Shown here: in pieces, positions 26,244 to 35,510 of the stretch
Numbering within the stretch: position 1 is the first letter of the stretch
Layout: every line of letters starts with the position of its first letter
Origin: Paenibacillus sp.
GTDB taxonomy: Bacteria > Bacillota > Bacilli > Paenibacillales > YIM-B00363
Length of the DNA: 64,000 nt
Assembly: GCA_031181325.1 (NCBI GenBank)
Contig: JAPSKX010000001.1
Location: 1-64,000, forward strand
Direction of reading: 5' to 3'
The notes under the pieces: model-generated
Databases searched by the model: none
Seen by the model: the letters and a program-made list of their open reading frames with translations, nothing else
Told to the model about the DNA's origin: nothing
Made by a program: the position numbers and the translations under genes

Positions 26244-27922
26244 CCATGTACCGATTGCTGGTCGTCGACGACGAAGCGATCATCGCGGACGGATTGTACG
26301 AGGTAATGCTAGGGGTTCCGGATTTGGAGCTGGACGTCTATAAAGCGTATTCGGGGCATGAGGCGATCAAGCTGTTCGAGAAGACGCGCTTCGACATCGT
26401 GTTGACCGATATTCGGATGCCGGAGATGGACGGGCTTCAGCTGCTGGAGAAAATAAGGGCCAAGTGGCCGCGGTGCCGCGTCATCTTCCTGACCGGATAT
26501 CATGAATTTTCGTATGTATACACCGCGATTCAACACGATTGCGTGAATTATCTGCTGAAGACCGAAGGGTACGATAAGGTGATCCAGACCGTCGCCCAAG
26601 CGGTTGCCGACATGGAAGCGGAGTGGCGCGCGGAAGCGCTGCTCGAGCAGGCCCGGGAACAATCCGAGAAGGCGCAAGAGCTGCTCCGCAAAGAGTTCTT
26701 GTACGGCGTGCTGCGAGAGCGCATCGAGGCCGGAGAAATCTGCGGGGAGCAGTTCGCGGAACTGGGCGTTCCGCTGCGCGCGAACGAGCCTGTTCTGCTG
26801 CTGCTCGGCAGGGTGAGCGGCTTGAACGGCTGCGGGACGTATTCGGCCAAGATGAAGCGGCTCTATCGCGTAAGAACCGTCGCGCGGTCTTATATCTCGC
26901 CTCGCGCCGCCTTCGTCGACCTGGTGCACGAGCAATACGATCTTGTCTGGCTGCTGCAGCCGCTGGCTAGGGACGCCGACGACGGGCAGACGGAAGGCGA
27001 TTCGTGGTCCGGGCTGCTGACGTTCTTGAAGGGGAGTCTGGAGCTGGTGCAGGCCGCTTGCAAAGAATCGTCGGAGGCGGAATTGTCGCTCGTGTTGGAC
27101 GACGGCCCCGTCGCATGGGGAGGCGCCGCGGAACGGTTCTCCCAGCTTCATATGCTGATGAATTATCGGATCGGCCGCTCGCACGGTCTGCTGCTCGACA
27201 AGCAGGCGGCGGCCGGAAGCGAGCGGGATGCGGATAATCATAAATCCAACAAATTGCGCGTGCGTCCGGCCGTGCTGGATTTGTTGACGGAACAGCTCGA
27301 GCACGGCAGGAGGGACGAGTTCGTTCGAACGTTGAACGAGGCGACGGCCGCGCTGCGGGACGTGGAGACGATGCATCACGCGCAGGCGCAGGAGCTCTAT
27401 TATGCCATCGCGCTCATCTTCCTCTCCTATATGAATCGGTGGAAGCTGACGGAGGAGGCGGCAGCCGCCATCGGGCTGCACAAGCTGATGCGTCCGGCCG
27501 ACCATGAATCATGGGCTGTCGCGATCGCTTACTTGGGCAAGGTCGGCGGCGTGTTGTTTCAGCTGCAAAACCAGGAAGAGGAACGCAGAGCGCATGCGGT
27601 CGTCTCGACGATCCAGAAGCATATCCAAGCGAACCTCCACGATCCGAACGAGATTTCGCTCGTCCGACTGGCGGAGCTTGCCTTCTTCAATCCCTCGTAT
27701 TTATCGAGGCTGTTCAAGCAGGTGACCGGCATCAACCTGTCCGAATATATCGCGGAGGCGCGCATGACGCGCGCCAAGCGGCTCCTCGAGGACCCGTATT
27801 TGAAAATCCAAGAAGTCGCGGAACGGCTCGGATACGGCACCGCGACGAACTTCACGCGTTCGTTCCGGAAGGCGATGAATATGACGCCCCAGGATTACCG
27901 CGCATCGATCGTAAACAAGTAA
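26240..27922 (+). CDS. YesN-type response regulator with AraC DNA-binding domain
   Basis: A 560-residue response regulator. The receiver domain (~1-120) has the acidic pair VVDDE and phospho-Asp in DIVLTDIRMPEMDG. A ~300-residue linker region follows, then two AraC helix-turn-helix motifs at the C-terminus (ISLVRLAELAFFNPSYLSRL and IQEVAERLGYGTATNFTRSF). ATG 26240 overlaps the kinase stop; ATG 26246, six bases later, has slightly better ribosome-binding-site spacing and is an alternative. It should activate the neighbouring solute-binding protein, permease and xylanase genes when phosphorylated. Confidence 0.93.
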   Translation: MTMYRLLVVDDEAIIADGLYEVMLGVPDLELDVYKAYSGHEAIKLFEKTRFDIVLTDIRMPEMDGLQLLEKIRAKWPRCRVIFLTGYHEFSYVYTAIQHDCVNYLLKTEGYDKVIQTVAQAVADMEAEWRAEALLEQAREQSEKAQELLRKEFLYGVLRERIEAGEICGEQFAELGVPLRANEPVLLLLGRVSGLNGCGTYSAKMKRLYRVRTVARSYISPRAAFVDLVHEQYDLVWLLQPLARDADDGQTEGDSWSGLLTFLKGSLELVQAACKESSEAELSLVLDDGPVAWGGAAERFSQLHMLMNYRIGRSHGLLLDKQAAAGSERDADNHKSNKLRVRPAVLDLLTEQLEHGRRDEFVRTLNEATAALRDVETMHHAQAQELYYAIALIFLSYMNRWKLTEEAAAAIGLHKLMRPADHESWAVAIAYLGKVGGVLFQLQNQEEERRAHAVVSTIQKHIQANLHDPNEISLVRLAELAFFNPSYLSRLFKQVTGINLSEYIAEARMTRAKRLLEDPYLKIQEVAERLGYGTATNFTRSFRKAMNMTPQDYRASIVNK

Positions 27923-27966
27923 ACGGCTGATCGGAATGTCAAGCGATGAATATAGTTTTCTTCCCT

Positions 27967-27981
27967 TGTAAAGCGCTATCA
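27967..27981 (+). promoter_or_regulatory. cre-like catabolite control site before the importer operon
   Basis: TGTAAAGCGCTATCA contains the AAAGCGCT core of CcpA sites and the final CA of the consensus, with one extra base in the left arm. It lies about 50 bases before the solute-binding protein start. Confidence 0.45.
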
Positions 27982-28030
27982 TTAACTTGTAAGCAGGACG
28001 GCACAATATAAGATTACAGGGGGTTGAGCA

Positions 28031-29728
28031 ATGAGTATGAAACGCAAAGCCAACACGGCATTCGCCCTGACCATGGCAGCCATGCTCGCATTGACGGCAT
28101 GCGGATCGGGCGGAACGACCGGCACGAGCGACAGCGGCGGATCGAACGATGGAGGAAGCGCAACGCCGGCGCCTGCAGAAAACCAGCCGGCCGCTCCCGC
28201 GGAGCTGGACATCGCGGCCAAATACGAGCCGCCCGTCGAAGTGACGGCATGGCGATATACGGAATCTACCTACAAGTACGAGAACGGGGACACGATCGAG
28301 GACAATATTTATACGAGAGCATACAGAGACGATCTGGGCATCAACCTGAAATACAAGTGGACGGTGCCGATCGAGCAATTCGAACAGAAGATGAACGTAT
28401 CGATCGCTTCGGGCGACCTGCCGGACATTATGTGGCTGACGAACAAGCAGCTGACGGACTTGGCCGATAACGACTTGCTGTACGACTTGACCGATCTGTA
28501 CGAGAAATATGCGTCGCCGCTGGCCAAGGAAATTCTGCAGCAGGATCAGCAGGCGTTCGACACGGCGAAGATCGGCGGCCGCTTGATGGCGATCCCGAAG
28601 ACGGCATCGGCCGTGGACGGTCTCCCGATTCTTCATGTGCGTACGGACTGGCTGCAGAAGCTGAACTTGCCGGAGCCGAAGACGATGGATGACCTCGTCC
28701 ATATCGCGAGAGCGTTCGTCACGCAAGATCCGGACGGCAACAATCAAGCCGATACGATCGGCCTCGGGCTCACCAAGACGTTCCTGAAGGACAACCACTT
28801 CGGCACGGCGGGCTTCTTCGCAGGCTTCCATGCGTATCCGCAGAAGTGGGTGAAGGAGGATTCCGGCAACCTCGTGTACGGCAGCATTCAACCGGGCGCC
28901 AAGGAAGGCCTGAAGCTGCTGCAAGACATGTATAAGGAAGGACTGTTGGATCTGGAGTTCGGCGTGAAGGACCGCGCCAAGGTGACCGAGTCGGTCGTCA
29001 GCGGCAAGCTCGGCATGTTCTACGGCGGCATGTCCTCGCCGGGCGCCGTGATCCAGGACAACGTAACGAACGATCCGAACGCGGAGTGGAAGGCGTTCGC
29101 GCTCGTATCCGCGGACGAAGTCGCGGCGATGCCGATGGGCAAGGTGCCGGTTCAGCTGTACTACGCCGTAAGCAAAGAGAGCAAACATCCGGAAGCGATC
29201 TTCAAGATGCTCAACCTCAGCATGGAAGGCTTCGCCCCCGACGCCCCGGCGGATACAGGCTTCAGCTTTAGCCCGAGCGGCATTCCGGTGTACCTGTACA
29301 ATTTCATCGGACCGGAGCCGGCGATGAAGAACCTCAATGCGCATCGTAACGTCGTGAAGGCGCTGGAAACGAAGGATCCTTCCACGCTGACGACGGAAGA
29401 GAAGACGTATTACGACAAGATCATCTCCCACCAGTCGGGCAACCGCGCGGATTGGGGACAAGAGCGCATCTTCGGCACGCCGAGCAGCTTCGACGTCATC
29501 GAACAGTACGTCGAAGCCGACAATTACACGCTCGACGCCTTCTACGGCGGTTCGACGCCGACGATGGTCGAGAAGCTCGCTTCGCTCCAGCAGATGGAAG
29601 AAGAAGTGTATACGAAGATCATCATGGGCCAATCGGTCGACACCTTCGATAAGTTCGTTCAGGATTGGATGAACCTGGGCGGGGAGCAAATCACGAAGGA
29701 AGTCAACGAATGGGCCGCCAAGCAATAG
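28031..29728 (+). CDS. Extracellular solute-binding lipoprotein (LplA/aldouronate type)
   Basis: A 565-residue binding protein of the large LplA-like class. The lipobox is LALTACG, followed by a Gly/Ser/Ala/Pro-rich low-complexity linker and a two-lobed binding fold (WTVPIEQFEQKMNVSIASGD, WLQKLNLPEPKTMDDLVHIA). GGGGGTTGAGCA precedes the ATG. The setting (YesM/YesN upstream, LplB/YtcP permeases and GH10 downstream) matches the aldouronate-utilisation cluster known from Paenibacillus sp. JDR-2, so methylglucuronoxylan fragments are the probable ligand. Confidence 0.88.
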   Translation: MSMKRKANTAFALTMAAMLALTACGSGGTTGTSDSGGSNDGGSATPAPAENQPAAPAELDIAAKYEPPVEVTAWRYTESTYKYENGDTIEDNIYTRAYRDDLGINLKYKWTVPIEQFEQKMNVSIASGDLPDIMWLTNKQLTDLADNDLLYDLTDLYEKYASPLAKEILQQDQQAFDTAKIGGRLMAIPKTASAVDGLPILHVRTDWLQKLNLPEPKTMDDLVHIARAFVTQDPDGNNQADTIGLGLTKTFLKDNHFGTAGFFAGFHAYPQKWVKEDSGNLVYGSIQPGAKEGLKLLQDMYKEGLLDLEFGVKDRAKVTESVVSGKLGMFYGGMSSPGAVIQDNVTNDPNAEWKAFALVSADEVAAMPMGKVPVQLYYAVSKESKHPEAIFKMLNLSMEGFAPDAPADTGFSFSPSGIPVYLYNFIGPEPAMKNLNAHRNVVKALETKDPSTLTTEEKTYYDKIISHQSGNRADWGQERIFGTPSSFDVIEQYVEADNYTLDAFYGGSTPTMVEKLASLQQMEEEVYTKIIMGQSVDTFDKFVQDWMNLGGEQITKEVNEWAAKQ

Positions 29729-29767
29729 ACGAATCGCGTCGTCGGTCGCGCGACTCGTGACGCGTGC

Positions 29768-29806
29768 GATGGGGAAAGCGTTCATGGCTTTCCCCATCTT
29801 TATTCT
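29768..29806 (+). terminator. Intercistronic hairpin/attenuator after the binding-protein gene
   Basis: GATGGGGAAAGC and GCTTTCCCCATC form a 12-pair stem followed by TTTATTCT. Read-through past this partial terminator would give less permease than binding protein. Confidence 0.7.
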
Positions 29807-29830
29807 CGCAAGGAAGCAGGAGGTGGCATC

Positions 29831-30730
29831 ATGTCTTGGAAGAAGAGCCTGCAGGAAATGCCGTTGCACATCATGTTAATCCCCGGCGTGATCCTCACGC
29901 TGATCTTCAGCTACGTGCCGATCGCCGGCATCGTGATCGCGTTCCAGAACTTTAAACCGGCCAAGGGGATCTTCGGGTCCGAATGGATCGGCTTCGAAAA
30001 TTTTGAGTACATGCTCCAAATGCCGAACTTCACCAGCATTCTATGGAACACTGTATTTATTGCCGTATTGAAAATAATCGCCGGCTTGGTCGTGCCGATC
30101 ATCGCCGCGTTGTTGCTTAACGAAGTGGCGAACGCCTTCTTCAAGCGGACGGTGCAAACCATCATTTATTTTCCGCACTTCTTGTCTTGGGTCATTCTCG
30201 GCGGTATCCTGATCGACATCCTGTCGCCCTCGAGCGGCCTCGTGAATCAATTCCTCGGCCTCTTCGGCTTCGAGCCGACGTTCTTCCTCGGCGACGACCG
30301 ATGGTTCCCGTATACGCTCGTCATTTCGGATACGTGGAAGCACTTCGGATACGGCACGATCGTCTATCTCGCCGCGCTGACGGGCATCGACCAGAGCCTG
30401 TACGAGGCTGCGGTCGTCGACGGCGCGGATCGCTGGAAGCAGACGCTGCACGTGACGCTGCCCGGCATGATGCCGATCATTACGCTGATGACCGTGCTCA
30501 GCCTCGGGAACGTGTTGAATGCCGGCTTCGAGCAAGTGTTCAACCTGTACAGCCCGATGGTATACAGCACAGGCGATATTATCGACACGTTCGTCTACCG
30601 GATCGGTCTGATCGACGCGCAGTACGGCGTAGCGACCGCGGTCGGCTTGTTCAAGTCGGTCATCTCGTTCGGATTGATCGTCTTGTCGAACAAGCTCGCA
30701 AGTACGTACGCCGGCTATCGGGTTTTCTAA
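29831..30730 (+). CDS. ABC transporter permease, LplB family
   Basis: A 299-residue permease with six hydrophobic segments, the family start PLHIMLIPGVILTLIFSYVP and the EAA loop (QSLYEAAVVDGADRWKQTLH). It ends SNKLASTYAGYRVF as LplB homologues do. GCAGGAGGTGG precedes the ATG. It pairs with the next permease to import the oligosaccharide caught by the upstream lipoprotein; no ATPase is encoded nearby. Confidence 0.93.
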   Translation: MSWKKSLQEMPLHIMLIPGVILTLIFSYVPIAGIVIAFQNFKPAKGIFGSEWIGFENFEYMLQMPNFTSILWNTVFIAVLKIIAGLVVPIIAALLLNEVANAFFKRTVQTIIYFPHFLSWVILGGILIDILSPSSGLVNQFLGLFGFEPTFFLGDDRWFPYTLVISDTWKHFGYGTIVYLAALTGIDQSLYEAAVVDGADRWKQTLHVTLPGMMPIITLMTVLSLGNVLNAGFEQVFNLYSPMVYSTGDIIDTFVYRIGLIDAQYGVATAVGLFKSVISFGLIVLSNKLASTYAGYRVF

Positions 30731-30742
30731 GGGGGGATTTCC

Positions 30743-31624
30743 GTGCACAAACTTTCGATGGGTCGCAAAGCATTCCTCGTCGTCAATTACACCCTGTTGC
30801 TGCTCGCTGCCCTGGCGTGCATCCTGCCGCTGATCAACGTGCTGGCGATTTCCTTCAGCTCGAAGGCGGCCGCCGCCGCGGGCTACGTGAAGCTGTGGCC
30901 GGTCGACTTCACGCTCTCTTCGTACCAATACGCGCTGTCGAAGCCCGAATTCTTGGACGGCTTCCTCGTCTCGGTGGAGCGGGTCGCGCTCGGCTTCGGC
31001 GTCAACATGCTGCTGACGGTCTTAACGGCTTACCCGCTCGCGAAGGAAAGATCGGCGTTCCGCACGCGACATATTTATGCGTGGTTCTTCATCGTCACGA
31101 TGCTGTTCAACGGCGGCTTGATCCCGACGTACATGACGATCAAGGAGACGGGGCTGCTGGATTCGATCTGGGCGCTCGTGCTTCCGGGCGCGGTCCCGGT
31201 GTTCAACGTCATCCTGCTGATGAACTTCTTCCGGAACCTGCCGAAGGAAATCGAAGAGGCCGCGTTGATCGACGGCGCCGGACATTGGCGGATCCTGTGG
31301 CAAATCTTCGTGCCGCTGTCGCTGCCGGCGATCGCGACGGTGACGTTGTTTACCGTCGTGCATCACTGGAATTCCTGGTTCGACGGATTGATCTATATGA
31401 ACTCGCCGGCGAATTATCCGCTTCAGAGCTACCTGCAGACGATCATCATTACGCCGGAACTGAACGCGGTGTCGGGCAACGAGCTGCTGGACATGAACGA
31501 AGTGTCCGACCGGACGTTCAAGGCGGCGCAAGTGTTCCTCGCGTCCTTGCCGGTATTAGTGCTCTATCCGTTCTTGCAGAAATTTTTCATGAAAGGGCTT
31601 GTCATGGGCAGCGTCAAGGGATAA
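30743..31624 (+). CDS. ABC transporter permease, YtcP/LplC family
   Basis: A 293-residue permease starting with GTG at 30743 after AGGGGGGAT. It has six hydrophobic segments and the EAA motif (KEIEEAALIDGAGHWRILWQ). The ending QKFFMKGLVMGSVKG is the signature of the YtcP/LplC group. Twelve bases separate it from the LplB gene and 40 from the xylanase gene, consistent with one operon. Confidence 0.93.
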   Translation: MHKLSMGRKAFLVVNYTLLLLAALACILPLINVLAISFSSKAAAAAGYVKLWPVDFTLSSYQYALSKPEFLDGFLVSVERVALGFGVNMLLTVLTAYPLAKERSAFRTRHIYAWFFIVTMLFNGGLIPTYMTIKETGLLDSIWALVLPGAVPVFNVILLMNFFRNLPKEIEEAALIDGAGHWRILWQIFVPLSLPAIATVTLFTVVHHWNSWFDGLIYMNSPANYPLQSYLQTIIITPELNAVSGNELLDMNEVSDRTFKAAQVFLASLPVLVLYPFLQKFFMKGLVMGSVKG

Positions 31625-31664
31625 TCGTCGCAGCCATGTAAGATTAACGATGGAGGGATCGAAC

Positions 31665-32678
31665 ATGAGTGACCGTGTAGAAAAGGACAACATTCCCGCG
31701 TTGCATGAAGCCTTCGCCGACTGCTTCCCGATCGGCGCCGCGGTCAATCCGGCGACGCTGGAAGCCGCAGGGCCGCTGATCGCGCGCCACTATAACAGCC
31801 TGACGGCCGAAAATCATATGAAGCCGGAAGAAATCCAGCCGCAGGAAGGCGTCTATACGTTCGAGAAGGCCGACGGCATCGTCGACTTCGCGAAACGGCA
31901 CGGCATGCGGATGCGGGGGCACACGCTCGTGTGGCATAATCAGACGCCGGATTGGGTGTTCGAGGATAAGGACGGCGGCCCGGCCTCCCGGGAGCTGCTG
32001 TTGTCGCGTATGAAGTCGCATATCGACGCCGTCGTCGGACGGTACCGCGGCTCGATCTACGCGTGGGACGTCGTGAACGAGGCGATCCACGACAAAGACC
32101 CGGACATCCTGCTGCGCCGCAGCCGCTGGCTCGAGCTCGTCGGCGAAGACTATATCCAGAAAGCGTACGAGTATGCGCATGAGGCCGACCCGAACGCTCT
32201 GCTGTTCTACAACGATTACCACGAGGCGGTTCCGGAGAAGCGGGAGAAGATGTATACGCTCGTCAAGAGCTTGCTCGACCGCGGAACGCCGCTCCACGGC
32301 ATCGGCATGCAGGGACACTACAACATCTACGAGCCTGCCGTCGAGGAGATGCGGATCACGATCGAGCGGTTCGCGTCCTTGGGGCTGCAGCTGCAAATTA
32401 CGGAGCTCGATCTGCCGATGTTCCGGAACGACGACAAGCGCCGGGATCTGACGGAGCCGACCGAAGAGATGGTCGAGCAGCAGCGCGTGCGATACGGCGA
32501 AATCTTCGACTTGTACCGCGAATACAAGGATGTGATTACGGGCGTAACGTTCTGGGGAGCCGCGGACGATTATACGTGGCTGGATTATTTCGTCGGGAAG
32601 GAACGCAGAACGTGGCCGATGCTGTTTAACGACTCCCACGAGCCTAAGCCGTGCTTCTGGGCGGTAGTCAAGAATTAA
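31665..32678 (+). CDS. GH10 endo-beta-1,4-xylanase, intracellular
   Basis: A 337-residue single-domain GH10 enzyme with no signal peptide. It shows SLTAENHMKPEEI, the acid/base Glu in WDVVNEAI (~residue 140), the nucleophile Glu in LQITELDLPMF (~247), and the C-terminal ADDYTWL substrate-site segment. Intracellular GH10 enzymes trim short xylo- and aldouronate oligomers after import. The ATG at 31665 follows TGGAGGG. In JDR-2-type clusters a GH67 alpha-glucuronidase and a GH43 xylosidase flank this gene; neither is present here, so the cluster is a reduced version. Confidence 0.95.
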   Translation: MSDRVEKDNIPALHEAFADCFPIGAAVNPATLEAAGPLIARHYNSLTAENHMKPEEIQPQEGVYTFEKADGIVDFAKRHGMRMRGHTLVWHNQTPDWVFEDKDGGPASRELLLSRMKSHIDAVVGRYRGSIYAWDVVNEAIHDKDPDILLRRSRWLELVGEDYIQKAYEYAHEADPNALLFYNDYHEAVPEKREKMYTLVKSLLDRGTPLHGIGMQGHYNIYEPAVEEMRITIERFASLGLQLQITELDLPMFRNDDKRRDLTEPTEEMVEQQRVRYGEIFDLYREYKDVITGVTFWGAADDYTWLDYFVGKERRTWPMLFNDSHEPKPCFWAVVKN

Positions 32679-32687
32679 GCTGCAAGC

Positions 32688-32722
32688 GCGAGGCCTCACC
32701 CGACAGGGTGGGGCCTCTTCGT
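32688..32722 (+). terminator. Terminator after the xylanase operon
   Basis: GAGGCCTCACCC pairs with GGGTGGGGCCTC around GACA; the T-run after it is short. Confidence 0.65.
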
Positions 32723-32799
32723 ATGCCGAGGTCAAGCGGGGTCTACACTTATGATATAATGGAATCAAATCATCGGACGAAGGGTGTTTTCCGCCAATC

Positions 32800-34110
32800 A
32801 TGAATGGGGATCGGACTTCCGCGCACCATACGCTGATCATTATCGGCGCGGGCGCATCAGGACTCATGGCCGCCGTCACGGCGAGGGACCTCGGGATCGA
32901 CGTCGCCGTCCTCGAGGGCAACGACCGCATCGGCAAGAAGATCGCCATGACGGGCGACGGCCGGTGCAACATCACGAACGAGTCCACGGCGACGGGGACG
33001 GACGAGGCGGAGGCCCTGCTGCGCAAATACCACGGCAATCAGCCGGACTTCCCGCTGCCCGCGCTGCGGCAATTCGGCATCCGCCCCACGATAGATTTCT
33101 TTCAGGTGTTAGGACTGCCGCTGACGAAGCTGAAGGAGGGCTTCCTATACCCGATGTCGCTGCAGGCGTCGTCGGTGTTGGACATCTTCGAGCTAGCGCT
33201 TGAGGATCGAGACGTTCCGGTGTACTTGAACCGCAAAGTCGCGGAAATCACCGTATTGGAGGAGAGCCCGCGGTTTACGATGGTGTGCCGAACCGAAACC
33301 GAGGAGCAAGCGGTGTATACGAGCGATTACCTGTTTCTGTGCACGGGCGGTCTGACCGGACCGAACGCGGGCACGGACGGTTCCGGGTATTCGTTCGCCG
33401 AGCGGCTGGGGCATACCCTGATCGAGCCGCTGCCGGCGATCGTGCAGCTGAGGGTAGATTACCCGCATCTGAAGGCGTTGTCCGGCATCAAGCTGCAGGG
33501 GCGAGCTCATATTCTGGTGAACGGTCAAGTCCTGCGCAGCGAATCCGGCGAAATCCACTTCGCCGAATACGGCCTCTCCGGTCCGCCGATTCTGCAGCTC
33601 AGCCGGATCGCCGCCGTGCATCTCGCGAGAGGGGATAAGGTGACGGTATCCGTCGATCTGATGCCGGGCCGCTCGGAGGAAGAGGTCGTCGAATTTCTGG
33701 AGATGAACTGGGGAACGTTCGCGCATCGGGCGGTGCCGGAGTCGTTCGTCGGGTTCCTCCATAAGAAGCTGGTACCGGTCCTCTTGAAGGAAGCGGGCAT
33801 CGACCAAGAGCCGGACCTGCTCTGCCAGGATCTCTCGTGGAAGACGAAGGGCATCTTCTATAAACTATTGAAGCGATGGGACTTCAAAGTGACCGGCACC
33901 CACAGCTTCGAGAACGCGCAGGCCACCGCCGGCGGCATCGCGACGAAGGAGATCCATGCGGATACGCTGGAGTCCAAGCTCGTGCCGGGGCTGTACTTGG
34001 CCGGCGAGGTGATGGACGTCGACGGCGACTTCGGCGGCTACAATCTGCAATGGGCCTGGAGCTCCGGGTATGCGGCCGCGATGGCGCTCGGGAGAAGCAT
34101 AAACAAGTGA
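32800..34110 (+). CDS. HI0933/BaiN-family flavoprotein (copy 1)
   Basis: A 436-residue FAD-dependent oxidoreductase of the HI0933-like family (YhiN/BaiN). Evidence is the N-terminal dinucleotide motif IIIGAGASGLMAAVTARDLG, the family segment GDGRCNITN, FLCTGGLTGPNAGTDGSGY, and the C-terminal AGEVMDVDGDFGGYNLQWAW. Family members are soluble flavoproteins with poorly defined reactions; BaiN was implicated in bile-acid dehydroxylation and others in flavin-linked reduction. The ATG at 32800 has only a distant GAAGGGTG. The next gene is a close paralogue whose reading frame begins at this gene's stop. Confidence 0.85.
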   Translation: MNGDRTSAHHTLIIIGAGASGLMAAVTARDLGIDVAVLEGNDRIGKKIAMTGDGRCNITNESTATGTDEAEALLRKYHGNQPDFPLPALRQFGIRPTIDFFQVLGLPLTKLKEGFLYPMSLQASSVLDIFELALEDRDVPVYLNRKVAEITVLEESPRFTMVCRTETEEQAVYTSDYLFLCTGGLTGPNAGTDGSGYSFAERLGHTLIEPLPAIVQLRVDYPHLKALSGIKLQGRAHILVNGQVLRSESGEIHFAEYGLSGPPILQLSRIAAVHLARGDKVTVSVDLMPGRSEEEVVEFLEMNWGTFAHRAVPESFVGFLHKKLVPVLLKEAGIDQEPDLLCQDLSWKTKGIFYKLLKRWDFKVTGTHSFENAQATAGGIATKEIHADTLESKLVPGLYLAGEVMDVDGDFGGYNLQWAWSSGYAAAMALGRSINK

Positions 34111-34127
34111 ATCTATTGGAAAAAGGA

Positions 34128-35456
34128 ATGCATTCGACGCATATGAAAGAATCTCCGTCCAGCAAGCACCATGAATTGTTCATCATCGGTGCGGGCGCTT
34201 CCGGCCTCATGGCCGCCGTCACGGCGCGCGATCTCGGGATCGACGTCGGCATCGTCGAGAGCAACGACCGGGTCGGGAAGAAGGTATTGACGACCGGCAA
34301 CGGCCGCTGCAATATTACGAACCAATCTACGTTGAACGGATCGGACGAGACGGTCGCGCTGTCGCATAAATATCATAGCAGCCAAGCGGACTTCCCGCTG
34401 CCCGTGCTGAAGCAATTCGGGGTCCGGCAGACGGTCGAATTTTTCAACGCGCTCGGCTTGCCGCTGGTCGCCATCGAGAACGGCCGGATGTACCCGATGT
34501 CGCTGCAGGCGGCGTCGGTGCTGGAGATCTTCCGCATCGCGCTGGAGGATCGGGACGTTCCGATCTACTTCAAGACCAAGGTGTTGGACGTGTCCGTGTC
34601 GGCGGGTCATCCGCGCTTCACGATCTCTTGCCAGTCCGAGACCGACGGACCGGTCGTGTACACCAGCGATTATCTGTTCCTCTGCACGGGCGGACTGACC
34701 GCGCCGAAAACCGGGACGGACGGCTCCGGCTATTCGTTGGCGCAGCGGCTCGGACACACGCTCATCCATCCGGTGCCGGGCATCGTGCAGCTGAAGCTGG
34801 ATTATCCGTATTTGAAGGAGCTGTCCGGCGTGAAGTTCGAGGGGCTGGGCCACATCGTCGTGAACGGCGAGTGCATTCGCAGCGAATACGGGGAAATCTT
34901 GTTTACGGACTACGGCGCCTCCGGCCCGCCGATTCTCCAGCTCAGCCGGAAGGCGGCGCATCGCCTCGCGCAAGGGGATCAAGTCTTTCTGTCGCTGGAG
35001 CTGATGCCGGATCGCACGGAGGAAGAGGTCGTCGATTTTCTCGATACGCATTGGGGCATGTTCGGACACCGCACGGTCGCGGCGTCCTTCATCGGCATCC
35101 TGAACAAGAAGCTGATTCCCGTCCTGCTGAAGGAGGCGGGGATCGATCAGGAGCAGAATTTGCTCTGTCAGGATCTATCTTGGAAGACGAAGAAAACGTT
35201 GTATCGGCTCATGAAGCAATGGGACTTCCCCGTGCTGGATACGAACGGCTTCGCGAATGCGCAAACGACGGCCGGCGGCATCGATACGACGGAGCTCACG
35301 CCGGGCACGCTGGAGTCGAAGCTTGTGCCGGGGCTCTACTTGTGCGGCGAGGTAATGGACGTGGACGGCGATTGCGGCGGCTACAACCTGCAATGGGCCT
35401 GGAGCTCCGGTTACGTCGCCGCGATGGCGCTCGCCGATCGAATGACGGGCGCGTAA
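34128..35456 (+). CDS. HI0933/BaiN-family flavoprotein (copy 2, tandem paralogue)
   Basis: A ~442-residue paralogue of the upstream gene with long identical stretches (ASGLMAAVTARDLGID, NLQWAWSSGY) and the same FAD motif and CTGGLTAPKTGTDGSGY segment. The start is uncertain: GTG 34107 overlaps the previous stop, and ATG 34128 and ATG 34143 are in frame; 34128 is chosen for ribosome-binding-site spacing. Conserved flavin-site motifs are intact in both copies, so both are probably active. The tandem arrangement suggests duplication followed by specialisation, or a heterodimer. Confidence 0.85.
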   Translation: MHSTHMKESPSSKHHELFIIGAGASGLMAAVTARDLGIDVGIVESNDRVGKKVLTTGNGRCNITNQSTLNGSDETVALSHKYHSSQADFPLPVLKQFGVRQTVEFFNALGLPLVAIENGRMYPMSLQAASVLEIFRIALEDRDVPIYFKTKVLDVSVSAGHPRFTISCQSETDGPVVYTSDYLFLCTGGLTAPKTGTDGSGYSLAQRLGHTLIHPVPGIVQLKLDYPYLKELSGVKFEGLGHIVVNGECIRSEYGEILFTDYGASGPPILQLSRKAAHRLAQGDQVFLSLELMPDRTEEEVVDFLDTHWGMFGHRTVAASFIGILNKKLIPVLLKEAGIDQEQNLLCQDLSWKTKKTLYRLMKQWDFPVLDTNGFANAQTTAGGIDTTELTPGTLESKLVPGLYLCGEVMDVDGDCGGYNLQWAWSSGYVAAMALADRMTGA

Positions 35457-35459
35457 ACT

Positions 35460-35491
35460 AGAAGCGGCATCCTAATGCGGATGCCGCTTCT
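35460..35491. terminator. Bidirectional terminator
   Basis: AGAAGCGGCATCC and GGATGCCGCTTCT arms lie between the convergent flavoprotein and membrane-protein genes. Confidence 0.85.
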
Positions 35492-35510
35492 TTCCGCGTC
35501 GATAAGGTAA

